This document shows, in pieces, positions 30,232 to 41,300 of a stretch of DNA of 64,000 nt. The position numbers were made by a program, and so were the translations under genes. The DNA comes from Bathynomus jamesi. Lineage: Eukaryota > Arthropoda > Malacostraca > Isopoda > Cirolanidae. The stretch is from contig JAJOZX010000877.1 of assembly GCA_023014485.1 (NCBI GenBank), forward strand, positions 310,001 to 374,000. Direction: 5' to 3'. The notes beneath the pieces were generated by a model. The model worked only from the letters and a program-made list of their open reading frames with translations. It was not told the DNA's origin and made no database searches. Within the stretch, counting starts at the first letter, position 1. Every line of letters begins with the position of its first letter.

Positions 30232-32640
30232 TTAGGGACTCATGAGGCAAGAGCAAGACTCACTAATGGGAGTACTGGAGAAAATTGATTCTAATGACCC
30301 TGCCAAAATCGGAGAGTTCTCATAACCAAGTGAAGGTATATCATTACCGTCTGACTCCTGTATAGTTCGAAAAACTTGCTCCCCCGCTGGATGAGCCCCA
30401 ACCTGAATCTCCTTAACTGGTGTCTGAAAATCTGTCTCCCCCGAATGCTGAGTAACTGGAGGCACATCTCCACAGTCTAGCTCCACTGGCAGACACCCTT
30501 CCATTCCAGCAGTTGTCTCAGCACTAAAATTACTGGTCCCATCATACTCCCAATACTCTACCAAAGGGTCTCTCCAGGTAATACTTTGTCGCGCATTCAG
30601 GAGTGTATTCAACCGGTGATATTTCTCTGAAAAAGAGAGTGCCTCATCTGTATCTGAAGCACTGGTCCCATTACTGGAGTTCCCCATGAAAACTACCTGG
30701 GATTCCACTTCAGGGGTACCAAAGCCCTCAAAGGAATATTCAGGGCCATCATCTAAAGTGGTGCCACCCCTATGCCAGGGAAAGGGTATGCGTGCGGCAC
30801 TTGATGGTAAGTCCGGGATCCAGGTCTCAGGCATCTCAGGTACTTTCTGCAATTCCTGTTCCCTCCTATGCTTCTGTAGATATTTTGGGGGTTCATGCCA
30901 GGCCTTCAAATGGGTATGATGAGCTTTTATAACTCGGGGGGTGCCCTCAACAGTTGATGTGGTCAATTCATAGGATACTCCATTACTGTGTACTTGACTA
31001 ACCTTGTAAGGCCCAGTATACTTGGGGGAGAACTTCCGTGAGGTGCTCCGGTCACTGGTAATGATCTTCTTGACTACTTTCTGGCCAACCTGGAAGGGTG
31101 CAAACCGTGGATGGCCCTCCTTCCATATTTCTCGCAATTGAGGGGGAACAACTACAGTAGCAATATTCTGGTGACGTTGTTCCAAGAGACAGTCCGCAGG
31201 GGTGGTCTTTATTTCAGCATGGAAGGTATTGTTATAGGTAATCACAGCTGTTACCAGATTTGTATCCCATTCCACTCCTGTTTGTCCCAAGCTCCTCAAG
31301 AACTCTCCAATTGTTCTATTTACACGTTCAACAGCACCATTGCTAGCAGGCTTAAGTGGACTAGTATAAACATGCATAATCCCATAGCGATCAAGGAACT
31401 CTTGGAACTCCTCCGAACGGAATTCAGGTCCATTGTCTGTCAGGAGCCTCCGAGGAATTCTTAACAAGTTGGGGAATATATCATGCTCCATCAACTGGAT
31501 AATGGTAGATGACCTTTTTGTTCTTAATGGGCGAGCCACAACCCACTTGCTAAAATGGTCAACCATCACCAGACAACCAAGGTACCCTAGCTGGGTGCGT
31601 GGGAAAACCACAATATCAGCAGCCACTAATTCAAAAGGATGTTCAGTTTTTATCTTCAAGGTTGGTGGGATGATAGGCTGACTAGCTACTTTATACAACT
31701 GACAGGTTTCACAGGTAATACAGATGTCACTAGCTACTTTATACAAATCCGGGTGCCACACAAACAGTCGCAACGCTTCCACCAACTTATTACGCCCAAT
31801 ATGTGCCATTTCCATGTGGAAACTGAGGGCCATATCCACGAGCAATGTGGAAGGTACTACACAGCTAATATACCCAGTCCTACTTTGATGTACTATCACC
31901 CCACTCCTTAACTGTAATTCCCGCCAGTTCCGCTTAAACGGCCTCAAGGCAGGTTTTCCCTCTGGTAGGGGCTTTGACTGGGCCAATAGCCCATGCACCT
32001 GTCGCAACAATCGGTTCCGTTTTTGCATTAGAATCACTGATTCTGAGTCAAGCAACTCTCGGTTCACTATCCACTTCTTGCCTTCCTCAAATACTGAACC
32101 CAACTCTGGCTCCTCTGCTTCGATGTCTGGTACCTCTTCCTCCATGCATGCTGCCTCCTCTAGCGCCTCTACTCCAAAACATTCCACTAACTCTGGGTCT
32201 CCATATGACCATGCAGCTACATCAAACTTCATTTCAATGTCAGCCATAATTAGATAGTTTGAACCTAACAAGAAACAGTACGGGAGACTATTCTCTGGGG
32301 CTACTGCAAAAGGTAGTTGGATCTTTTCATCTCTACCCTGAATAGTCAATTTTACTAGTCCTTGACAGGGTACCAATTTCACACCAATCCCAGTCAAGAT
32401 TATCTGGCAAGGCTGTACTGATACTTCTTCCTCTTCTCTCGCTTTTAAACTCTTGACCACTGACTCGGATACTAAGCTAATCTCTGCTCCTGAATCCAAC
32501 ATAGCACAGTAATTGACTGCACCCAACTGTACCCAAGTCCAAGCAACGGGTCCTCCCTGGTGTCCACAAGTGACCCTTTCACCCCTGGCTTCCCGATCTG
32601 GATTCTGCAGTAACAAATTCCCTTCACACTGCTCTATCAC
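30232..32640 (-). CDS. Gypsy pol: second retropepsin-like domain and integrase
   Basis: The 802-residue frame begins with a retropepsin-like domain: AMLDSGAEISLVSESVV with the DSGA active-site motif near residue 50, then LLGSNYLIMADIEMKFD. Integrase follows: an HH-CC zinc region (HIGRNK ... CITCETCQ), then AADIVVFPRTQLGYLG (D1), LLTDNGPEFRSEEF (D2) and NGAVERVNRTIGEF (E), and a GPY-type module (RKFSPKYTGPYKVS). A long Ser/Pro-rich tail ends SCSCLMSP. Catalytic residues are intact and the frame is unbroken. A second aspartic protease domain so far from gag is unusual. Confidence 0.88.
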   Translation of the reverse strand: MIEQCEGNLLLQNPDREARGERVTCGHQGGPVAWTWVQLGAVNYCAMLDSGAEISLVSESVVKSLKAREEEEVSVQPCQIILTGIGVKLVPCQGLVKLTIQGRDEKIQLPFAVAPENSLPYCFLLGSNYLIMADIEMKFDVAAWSYGDPELVECFGVEALEEAACMEEEVPDIEAEEPELGSVFEEGKKWIVNRELLDSESVILMQKRNRLLRQVHGLLAQSKPLPEGKPALRPFKRNWRELQLRSGVIVHQSRTGYISCVVPSTLLVDMALSFHMEMAHIGRNKLVEALRLFVWHPDLYKVASDICITCETCQLYKVASQPIIPPTLKIKTEHPFELVAADIVVFPRTQLGYLGCLVMVDHFSKWVVARPLRTKRSSTIIQLMEHDIFPNLLRIPRRLLTDNGPEFRSEEFQEFLDRYGIMHVYTSPLKPASNGAVERVNRTIGEFLRSLGQTGVEWDTNLVTAVITYNNTFHAEIKTTPADCLLEQRHQNIATVVVPPQLREIWKEGHPRFAPFQVGQKVVKKIITSDRSTSRKFSPKYTGPYKVSQVHSNGVSYELTTSTVEGTPRVIKAHHTHLKAWHEPPKYLQKHRREQELQKVPEMPETWIPDLPSSAARIPFPWHRGGTTLDDGPEYSFEGFGTPEVESQVVFMGNSSNGTSASDTDEALSFSEKYHRLNTLLNARQSITWRDPLVEYWEYDGTSNFSAETTAGMEGCLPVELDCGDVPPVTQHSGETDFQTPVKEIQVGAHPAGEQVFRTIQESDGNDIPSLGYENSPILAGSLESIFSSTPISESCSCLMSP

Positions 32641-33163
32641 TTTTTCCCGCTACCTCCTGGCCAGTTTCCTGCTCCATAGTGTCCACCTGTTCCACCATCA
32701 ACTCTGCTGGCTCAGCAAACCACTTGTGTGCTATCAGTGGATTGTAATGTACTCCAGATATACACTGCAAATGGACCCTTCTTTCTGGGGTATCAGGGAC
32801 AGTTACATCCATAACGTACACAACTGGCTTTACACCATAGTGAACCCAAACCCTCAAGGAATAACAATGGCTTGCGGCTAACAGTACTTCTGGAGTTACC
32901 AACACTCCAGGTTGTCTCATCATCTTCAGGTCTTTTATGCGGCGGGCATTATTTGACAAGCGATACCTCTTGGGAAAGGTGATCAATTCATCCATCAGCT
33001 CTCTCCGTAATTCCAATGGGTGTTGTGGAGGATTCCAAGGTGGCCCATGCTCGTAATGATGATCCTGCAACACTTGTACTAGGCTAATAAACAACGAATC
33101 ACCACCTCCATCAACTTTCATGAGTACTCGCAGTCCAGGTGGTAAGCGATTAGTGAGGTGTTC
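32624..33163 (-). CDS. Gypsy pol: OTU-like domain between RNase H and integrase
   Basis: After a frame shift near 33155 the polyprotein continues with LRVLMKVDGGGDSLFISLVQ, resembling the OTU cysteine protease start (G-D-G-x-C-L-F) with Ser at the Cys position. It goes on with ELITFPKRYRLSNN, GVLVTPEVLLAASHCYSLRV, and LQCISGVHYNPLIAHKW, where HYN matches the OTU catalytic His motif. The length of about 165 residues fits an OTU core. OTU enzymes remove ubiquitin. With Ser for Cys, activity here is doubtful, or the domain serves as a binding module. Another frame shift near 32640 leads to the second retropepsin. The assignment is by motif only. Confidence 0.65.
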   Translation of the reverse strand, partial: EHLTNRLPPGLRVLMKVDGGGDSLFISLVQVLQDHHYEHGPPWNPPQHPLELRRELMDELITFPKRYRLSNNARRIKDLKMMRQPGVLVTPEVLLAASHCYSLRVWVHYGVKPVVYVMDVTVPDTPERRVHLQCISGVHYNPLIAHKWFAEPAELMVEQVDTMEQETGQEVAGKSDRAV

Positions 33164-34348
33164 TCATCTCCGGTTGGTCACTCCCAGCAGGTGGTATTCG
33201 TGACAATGCATCTGCAGCTCCATTCTCAGTCCCAGGGCGATACCGAATTTCAAACTCAAAGTCAGCGAGATCTTCATAAGTTCGGGCCAATCTACTATCA
33301 ACAATCTTCATGTTGCTCAGGTATTCTAATGGTTGATGGTCTGTATACAGTACAAAAGGCACACCATATAGAAATGGGCGAAATGTCTTCACACCCCATC
33401 TTAGGGCTGCCAACTCCCGTTCTATAACTGAGTACATTCTCTGGGCCTTGGAAAAGGTCATTGATGCATAAGCAATCACCTTAAAATCACCATTCTGTTG
33501 TTGTCCCAAACAAGCACCAGCGCCAACCCCGGAAGCATCCACATACAGTTCCAATTTTTCAGCTTCAGGTCTGTAATCTGGATAGGACAGTTGCACTTCC
33601 TTAACCAAGGCCTCTTTCACTGTTGTAAAAGCCTTGTCCATCTCCAGTGTCCATTTCAATTTTTCTCTTGATCTACCTCCAGTTAAATGAGACAAAGAAC
33701 TGGTTATCACTGAACAATCTGGTACAAACTTTCTCTGGAAATTCACTAAACCCAGAAATTCCCTCATCTGTCGAACAGTTTCTGGTTTTGGGAACTCGTG
33801 CACTTTCTGCATATATTCAGGGGATTTCCGCAAACCTTCTCTCCCAACCAAGTGTCCCAAAAATGCAACCTCAGGTTGGAACCATTGACATTTCACAGGT
33901 TTGACCTTTATGCCAGACTTCTCCAGAGTATACAGGACTTTATCTACCAGTTGAAGATGTTCTTCGAACGACTCGCCCATTATTAGGATATCATCAATGT
34001 AGATGATAACTCTACTTCTTGGAAAACCATGTAACACTTCTTGTACCATCCGTTGGAAACTAGCAGGAGCATTCTTTAATCCAAAACTCAGTCGCTTAAA
34101 CTGCCAATGCCCTCTGGTGGTTGAAAAAGCAGTGCTCTCTGGCTCTCTTCGGCAATTGGCATTTGATAATAACCTCGGACCATGTCCAGGGAAGTGAAGT
34201 AACAGGTTCCATGAAGACTAAAAACTGCATCCGTTAAGTTGGGCATTGGAAATCGGTCTGGTATGGTCACTTCATTCAATTTTCGATAGTCCACACACAT
34301 TCTAATTGAGCCATCCTTCTTCGGATAGGGACAACAGGTGAACTCCAT
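33150..34348 (-). pseudogene. Gypsy pol: reverse transcriptase and RNase H
   Basis: Blocks in order: KKDGSIRMCVDYRKLNEVTI, FTSLDMVRGYYQMPI (first catalytic Asp), a shift near 34080, VIIYIDDILIMGESFEEHL (YIDD catalytic box), VAFLGHLVGREGLRKSPEY, WTLEMDKAFTTVKEAL, then RNase H LELYVDASGVGAGACLGQQQ, VIERELAALRWGVKTFRPFL, YTDHQPLEYL and NGAADALSRI. Spacing is canonical for Ty3/gypsy. The shift near 34080 and a stop near 33150 break the polyprotein. Confidence 0.92.
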
Positions 34349-35843
34349 GGGGAAATGCTAGGTTCTATGATATCAAGCAACAGTAATTCCTGGCACTGGG
34401 CTTCCACCGCTTCTGCGACTGGTTCTGGGAATCTACGGGGTCGTTGTCGGATAGGGGTATCGTTATACAACTCTATCCGGTGTGGTACACAATTCACAAA
34501 ACCTACATCATCATCCCCTTGACTCAACACTTTCTCCCGGCGCGCCAACATTTGTAAGACCTTCTCCCTCTCTTCGAACTTCAACTCGGGTGACATGGTT
34601 ATTTCAGTCCGTAGGCGTTCTTCGGTCCAGCCTGGTTGTTCAGCTTGGGCTCCAGTCATGAACGCCTCAATTCTCTCACTTTCAGCTACTGTAAAGTCCA
34701 GTTCTTCTTCATAGACTATTGATCTTATAGTCCCTATCCGGTCACCCGCCTTGATTCTCTGGGCTTCTGGGGTCAACTTCATTACCAACACTTCTGTCAT
34801 CCCAGCCAATCCATCCACTAACCCAGGGTGACCATACACTTTCCCCTGGAGTCGGGAATCTCCATCATCATCCTCAAAACAGTACTCCAGTCTTCCTTCA
34901 CCTTCGATTTCATTCAAGCAAGGAAACTGTACAGGAACTCTGTGATATTTGCAGGTACTTAATTTCACATCGGCTGATGCATAACAGGAAACATTCCGGA
35001 TCACCCTTCTACATGGCGCATTCTCACTCCTCAAGTAAATTTCCTCCATATGCCCATCTTTATAAGCTCGTGTTATCCTTTTCCTTTTCACATTAACTCG
35101 GAGACTGTTTTCAACAAGAAAATTCATTCCCAATACAACTGGGAACTTCAACCTTTTTACCACTGCAAACAGAACAGGCTCCATTTCCACTCCATGAATC
35201 GATAACCCCAGCGTAATCACCCCAGTGGTTTAATATGGTTGTTCACTCCAATCCCTCGAATCCTCAAGTTACAGCTCTGCATCTCTGGAGTTAACTCCAG
35301 TTCCTCTACCACTGAGTGATCCAAGATTCCAACTGTAGCTCCGGAATCAAGTACTGCCAAGTAGTTCTCCGAATGTTCAAACCGTATATCCACCTTCAGT
35401 AAAGATTGAGGCGCTAACTGTCCAGTCATCTCCTCATCCAACCCATCAGTGTCAAAGACATTACTATTTATCAAATACGTTTCGGGAGCATCAGCTTCGG
35501 GTTCATTATTCTGGTCAGGGGGTTGCTCCCTATCAGACTCTTCAGGAATATTTACACTCTCATCCAGACCAAATGGACCTGGATACCCTAGGTTATTACT
35601 AGCAGGCTCGCAACTAACGGGGGACCTATCAGGACAATCAGTACCAGGATTTACAATCAATGATTCATTCCTCCCACCAAAAGATGGGAAAAGCTCTGTT
35701 GCCTCATATCTCTGGGGGACAAAAGGAACTGCACTCGCATTCATTCTCACAGGCAAAACTGGGTTGACACACACTGGATCTCCCCCCATCTGTACTTCAC
35801 CCATAAATTCTTGTTCTGGTATTGGGCCACTAGTTAGGGGCAC
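34276..35843 (-). pseudogene. Gypsy pol: first retropepsin domain and linker to RT
   Basis: From 35843 leftward: an acidic leader, then LAVLDSGATVGILDHSVVEE with the DSGA catalytic motif. A frame shift or stop near 35217 is followed by FPVVLGMNFLVENSLRVNVK, the flap and C-terminal part of an aspartic protease. The linker continues to GDDDVGFVNCVPHRIELYND and EPAVAEAVEAQCQELLLLDI-like sequence leading into RT (SPWSSPVVPI). This domain precedes RT as usual, unlike the second copy before integrase. Confidence 0.8.
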
Positions 35844-35890
35844 TATTCGTCCTGCTAGGAGCTCTGGGGGTTCCCCTCTGGCCTCAGAGC

Positions 35891-37545
35891 TTACTGGTTT
35901 AAAGGGCGCAGTTCTTGATTCGGCTCAGTCCCTCGTGGGCTGGTCTGGTTAGGCCCAGGAACTGGTTCCCTTGAGATGGTAGGACTCGGTGCTCTTGAAC
36001 TGGGCCTACTCTGCTGGCGTGATCGCTGGCTATGACCATACCCATTAGGTGGGTAAGGGCATCGTGACACCCAATGATCCCGCTCACCACACCGCAAACA
36101 CACTCCTAAACGCCGACGACAATCCCGTTCCAGGTGACCTCTCCTTCCACAGTAATTACAGTTCACCCAGGGACGATCAGATGGTGGTGGTGGAGGGGTG
36201 GTTAGATGGCTGGCTGGTCCTGAACCCTGCTGCAGGCCCGCAACTGAGGGTGAGACTGGTGATTTTGTTGGTTTGGGTTCCTTTGGGGCTGACCTTGATC
36301 ACTAACTGACCTTGTATTCTGGCCACCTGGTGGTGGTTGGAGTACCAAAGGGGACATTCCTATGTTCCAGGCCTCCTGCAGGCTGGGGAGAGGTCTAGAT
36401 AAGGCTAAAGATTTCCCTGAAGGTTCCCTCTCACTAGCTGCCAATTCTCTCACTGCTGGCCAATTCAACTGGGTCCCAGCTCCACGCGTCAATCGTGCCG
36501 TGGCCAGGGCAACTTCAATCTTCACGGAAAATGCATCTGGAACAGTGCTAAGAAATTTTGAAATCAGTTCTCGGCAATTATCCACTTCTACTTCGGGCAT
36601 TGCAGCCATCCACACAGTTTCTAACCTGGTTGCATACTGGTATAAGGTCTCACTGGGTCGTAATTGAGCATTAGTAAATGCCTCTCGCTTGTCTCTTGTC
36701 ACGGTAGAATGGAGTTCTCTGTAGTAAGTCTGCAGTCTCTTCCTGACAACTCCGTATGGCATCCCTGGTCGGTCAATTAAATCAAAACCCCCTCTCATCT
36801 TCCCATAAGACACTCTCGCAATGCCGCTTTCCAGTAGTTGTGTCCTCCTGCTACTGTATTGTCAGCATAATCCTCAAACTCCTTCCTAAATTCTTCGAAT
36901 GTTCTCCCATCTGATATATCAAATGGCAATGGTTGAGGAAAGCGGCGCCCATCTAGTTTCTCTAGAGCTTTAGCAAGGCGTTCCAGGAGCTGCTCTGTTG
37001 CCAATGTTGGCAGTGGTTGGCTGGGTGGGTGGGGCCCCTTTCTTGCGGTAAATGTCCCTGGTTCATCCTCCCCATTTGTCTCCCCAAGCTCTCGGTGAAA
37101 CTTCATAGGAGGTCTCCGGTTGACTGTTGGTCTGGGCTGGCTTTCTGAAGCCTGAAAGGTAGGGGGTGATTTGGCCCACCTTTGGGCTCCTGGTAGTCGG
37201 TTCAGGTCTTCGGCTTCTGTCCCAAATGAATCACTCTCCTGGGAGGGACCCATCATTCTCTTTCTCCCCAGTTCATAGCAGGGCCATTGGCTCCATTCTA
37301 TTCGAAACCTGGGCTGTTCAGGGCTGCTCACTTGTTCTAACCAGGTGGCTACTGTCAATGCCACTCTTCTGAGAGCATACACATCCTGGTCAGAGTTGTA
37401 CCCGCAGTAGTAGACCGGTAATTCACGAGTTGATCCTCAATATCTCTCAGTGGGGATTGGGTGGCGGATGCCACTACCCCCTCACCAAGCTGTCCACTAA
37501 CTTCTCAGCAACCTCAATACTCTGGGTCATCTCTGGGTTCGACAT
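35891..37545 (-). pseudogene. Gypsy gag
   Basis: The likely start is ATG 37545 (MSNPEMTQSIEVAEKLVDSL). Shifts near 37475 and 37400 connect to the main frames (36795-37382; 36202-36813). A capsid-like region includes FEEFRKEFEDYADNTVAGGH and ETLYQYATRLETVWMAAMPE. The nucleocapsid has two zinc knuckles, CNYCGRRGHLERDC and CLRCGERDHWVSRC (both C-x2-C-x4-H-x4-C), at 36090-36166. Gag would package the RNA genome in the cytoplasm. Multiple shifts make this copy defective. Confidence 0.85.
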
Positions 37546-37596
37546 TCTCCCCTGTTCCCCTTTTAAACTTTACTATCTTCAACCAATCTCTCAACT

Positions 37597-37614
37597 AATC
37601 CCGCTGGGGATGCC
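37597..37614 (-). other. Putative primer-binding site
   Basis: On the minus strand TGGCATCCCCAGCGGGA begins eight bases after the 5' LTR end (CCGTAGCA). TGG at its start matches the complement of a tRNA CCA end. I cannot assign the tRNA by eye. Confidence 0.65.
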
Positions 37615-37622
37615 AAAAAGTA

Positions 37623-39126
37623 TGCTACGGTGGCGGCGTAGGCCGTAGTCCCCGAGTATCTGTGTTTCCAACCACCCAGCACCTTTTACGTTTCTGGGTT
37701 CGGAACAGTCAAGAGACTGGGCAAAGATGTAATCTCCTCTGGTATCTAGGAAGGCCTCTCTGGTCAGTGGTTTATTTCCAGTTATTCAGGTCCGACTCGC
37801 ACATTAACTGTAAAGGACTTCCCCTAGTGCAGGTGTCTCAATCTGACTCTCCACTGAGTAAGAGACCCAACCGCTCAGGGTCCAAGAAAGGGCTAGAATT
37901 CAAAGGTAGACCTAATAGAAGTAAACTACTTGGTTTTTCTCTTTATTATATCTGAAATAAACAACTATTCAGTGTGACAGTATAAACATAACAAAAGGAC
38001 TGGCAATGCACCGCACTTGACAAAACACCTGGAGCCCCAATAACCCTTAGTGAGATTTGGCAGAAAGGATAGAAACAAGTGGGAGAAAGTACCGGAAATG
38101 ACTTGCACAGAATGTTAACCCTTGTCCCAGCTTAACTACCCTCCAAACTTGACCCCCCCTTTTATGACCTGAGTTCCAATTCCTTTATTGGCTGGCTAGT
38201 TAGTAGGGTTAGGGTCACAGGCCTGATTTCAGGGCAGATCCAGTGGCCAACAGTGGTTGACACAAACTGCGTAGCTCCCACTGGATGGGACCCACAATCC
38301 AAGCCTGATGAATCCGGACCACGTGAGTTGAATCCCAAACAGGTTGCCTAGACAACACAAGATTATTAGTTACATGCATCTAGCACCATTAATCACAATA
38401 ATAACAACATAACAGGCAATTAACCACAAACATTAACTGGAATCATGACTTCATAATTGATCACTGGAAAACATAATTTACTCATGAAATCAAAGCACAT
38501 AAATAATAAATAACCAACAAAAAATAATAACTATAAACATTGACAATTATGGCAAACCTATCTCACATGAGTTAATCAACCTATAATCATTGCCAAACAA
38601 GCATGGGCAAAAACCTAACTCTGGAATAATATGACTGGTGACCTATAATAATGATAATTGGTTCTCTAGCTAGTTACATGACAGGTGGCAAACCTATCTA
38701 TACTCAGTCAGTTTCAACAACCTATATATATGTCTACTTAATAATAATAATTAACATGATAATGATGGTGAAATACAAATGACAACACCACAATAACTAG
38801 GAATAAAGATTATGAAAAAATCTTTATTCCTATTGTACTCTAGCCAAGGATTACAAGGATTACGAAGACCTCATACCTTTAAAGGCTTTCCATACTTCCT
38901 TGGCTTCCAACAGGACACGTCCGTATTAATAATCATAAATAGTCTGGATGTTACGCTTGGGTTTTTTTTTAATGATACTAACTAAACTCCTGGGGGAGAG
39001 AAAAACTTGTGACAAGAACCAGATAGGACTTGAAAATTAGGGTGAGGTTTTTGTGAAAAACTCCACAACCCCCAAAAGGGAAATTTGAAAATCAAGGGGG
39101 TTGTGCGAAACTTCACAACCCCCACA
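37623..39126 (-). repeat. 5' LTR (1,504 bp) of the Ty3/gypsy element
   Basis: Starts TGTGGGGGTTGTGAAG and ends CCGTAGCA on the minus strand. It matches the 3' LTR except for the duplicated 303-bp segment and scattered differences. Confidence 0.93.
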
Positions 39127-39130
39127 ATAT

Positions 39131-40800
39131 ATCTTTATCAGCATAATTAGCTAGTGCTCTGAAGAGATTCAGGTCGTTTCTCGGAGCTTCTATTGAAGAC
39201 GGACTCTGAAACCAGTATTTAACATAGATGGCCGTGACAAAGAGGCTTACTTCCTGGAGGTGCTACACACCATATCACTGCGCGATGGCCTTCTTGATTA
39301 TCCCTGTTGCTGCCGGAGGGGAAACTCCTTGCGGAAGAGCCATATTTTTATGGCGTAGATAGCTCGAGCCATTCAACGAGTTCGATGTATTGCTCCTGGA
39401 TATCGGAAATGTTTCCCGTGTGGAGTTACCTCTCCAAAGAAGATAATCGTCAGCTCAAGGAGCTCACGGTAGTCATCCCGTGGCTGAAATTTGGACAGCT
39501 GTTCAACAGCAAATGCAATGACCTCAGTCTTATATCCATTTATCACAGGGATTAGGTCTTCTTCATCCACTGCCTAGGAGTATGCTGTCTTATCGAGGTA
39601 AGGCCAGTAGTCCCGGAACTGACCGAAGAGTTGAATATTTGGAGATTTGGAGCTGGAGACATCATAAAGGCTGAAGACTGTCTCTAGGAGTATCTCCGAA
39701 TGTGATGTCGACACGCCAAGTTCAATAAATTCCTCCCAAGCTCAGTTTCCAAACGAACACAAACTCCTCCCTTTGAACCAGTGTTGGACGCGGTGGTGTC
39801 AAAGCAGAGCCCCTTCACTCGTTCTCTCAGACCCCACTCATTTATCGTCTCCACGATGGCACTCCCAATTACTTTCGAGTTTCCCGATTGAAGTTTTGTA
39901 ACTGCCAGCAACTTCATCACGTCTTGTCCAGATACAAGAATAGGGAGACGTTCCACTTTGTCCCGACCAGGACCAGAGTAATCCTCCATGATTTTGCCGT
40001 CCGAATGCAAGATCAGAGGAACTGCTGGGGCAAAGCTTTCCTTCATCTCATGAGCAAACTTCTTCTGATGTTCCATCCGCTCCTTGCGGATAGTGCTTCG
40101 GCTGATCATCAGGTCTTCTACTTCGTGACCGAATTGGTCCGTGGACGGTAACGCTGAAAATATATGCGCTGCTTGCCGGTCAGTCACATTAGTCCGATCT
40201 AGTGCAGTTGCCACTTCAGGGGTCACCATACTTACAGTTCCACGAAGTCGATGTCATTTAGAAGCACGCGTTTCTGATGGTACAAGCACTTCCTCCACTT
40301 GTGACGAGTTGCTCGACGAAGACAACTCAAGAACAGCACGTCGGTTGCAGTAGCACTTGATGAAGCCGCTTTGCCAGCCCCTTTGGAGCTTCTGCTCTCC
40401 TTCTTGTAACACGTTCTTCTTGCAGAGTGAGTTTTCTGTCGACTCCAGCCATCGTACCCCTCTGTCCTGTCTCCCGTTGAGCTTCCTGGAATTGTCTGTC
40501 CTCTTCAATTTTCATCAGCTGCATGGCATCCTGGTGGGCGATGTCGAAGAAGTTGTCTAACTCATCTTGAAATGTTGCCTGGGTTGGCAAGGTTCGTGGC
40601 AGACTTTCGGTTGATATTCTTCTTGAACACTTGCCACTCAATATGAAGCTTCTTGATGTGTTCCACAACATGTTTAGCAGCTTTTGTAGGCACTCGAGCT
40701 TTCATCCAAATTGGAAGCAAGAGATCAACTGTCTTGGATACGCTATCTTTAAGTGTCAATTTTTGATGATTGTGGAAATGGAATAGAAAAGCCAACACTT
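39131..40800 (-). pseudogene. E3 putative transposase, N-terminal and catalytic parts
   Basis: Reading leftward from 40800: LLLPIWMKARVPTKAAKHVV and a basic EEDRQFQEAQRE region (several shifts), then an open stretch 39684-40229 with ATALDRTNVTDRQAAHIF, LILHSDGKIMEDYSG (D1), LCFDTTASNTGSKGG (D2), and LLNLACRHHI (C-x2-H). Further on are ELTIIFFGEVTPHGK and ALANYADKD beside the gypsy insertion. The D-x4-NTG-x3-GG ... R-x-LL-x2-AC-x2-H pattern matches E2 (CDAANVNTG ... ICLLH), supporting common origin. Stops lie near 39570 and 39300. Confidence 0.72.
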
Positions 40801-40809
40801 GTCAGCGAG

Positions 40810-41300
40810 ATGGGAACTTCGATGATGTAAAGTTCGCCTGAGTAACACCAACCAACCAGATGGCATTGGCCGCACGTGTTGTCATCGACATCGTCGCTTC
40901 TGAGAAGTTGAAAGAAGCACAAATTTGTTAAATACCTGCGTCGCTAATATTGTGTTGCAATTTTTTAACACTGCGAACGTGATTTTTTTTTTTTTTTTTT
41001 TTTTTAGAAATTTTTTTTATTTTTATATAAATGTTTAGTTTTTGTTTTTTTGCCTCAAGGACAACATAATGGGCTATTGTAGCAAAATTATATATATAGT
41101 ACGAATTTCATTGATTTCTATTTAATATCAATATATTTTATATTCGTAAAATTTCGAATGAGTTGAGCAAGTCCTAAATATCGTTTGATCATAAAAATAT
41201 TTCTACTCTACAGTTTCTACCCCAAGTGGCACTAGATGATGGGTTGGCAAAGAAAAAAAAATTGGAATAGAATTCCACCTCTTTGAGATAAAACCGCCCT
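40810..41300. other. E3 leader and terminal region
   Basis: Non-coding end of E3 with a T-homopolymer near 40984-41005 and the right inverted repeat (about 41140-41300). Confidence 0.6.

Larger units (their letters stand above)
26632..39126 (-). mobile_element. Ty3/gypsy LTR retrotransposon with OTU-like and second retropepsin domains
   Basis: Two LTRs (26632-28469 and 37623-39126) start TG and end CA on the minus strand. They are flanked by a 4-bp duplication ATAT (26628-26631; 39127-39130). Internal order on the minus strand: gag with two CCHC knuckles, retropepsin 1, reverse transcriptase (YIDD), RNase H, OTU-like domain, retropepsin 2, integrase, tail. Integrase after RNase H fits Ty3/gypsy. 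Several frameshifts make this copy defective. No env-like ORF is seen. It is nested in E3. Confidence 0.93.
25717..41300 (-). mobile_element. Element E3: third family member, split by a Ty3/gypsy insertion
   Basis: Imperfect inverted repeats of about 160 bp: left AGGGTGGTTTTAT, GCCAACCC, AGTGCCACT-like and TATTTAGGACTTGCTCAA; right the same words inverted (AGGGCGGTTTTAT at the end). The flanking ATACATAT (25709-25716 and 41302-41309; extendable to TATACATAT) is a target duplication of 8-9 bp, as in hAT. Without E3 the flanks rejoin as LINE IIYIWK. Without the gypsy element E3 would be about 3.1 kb. The minus-strand gene is broken. Confidence 0.82.

Noticed and set aside
30686..32249. Open frames on the plus strand across the gypsy pol gene
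   Set aside because: They are antisense to clearly coding RT and integrase sequence on the minus strand and show no domain.
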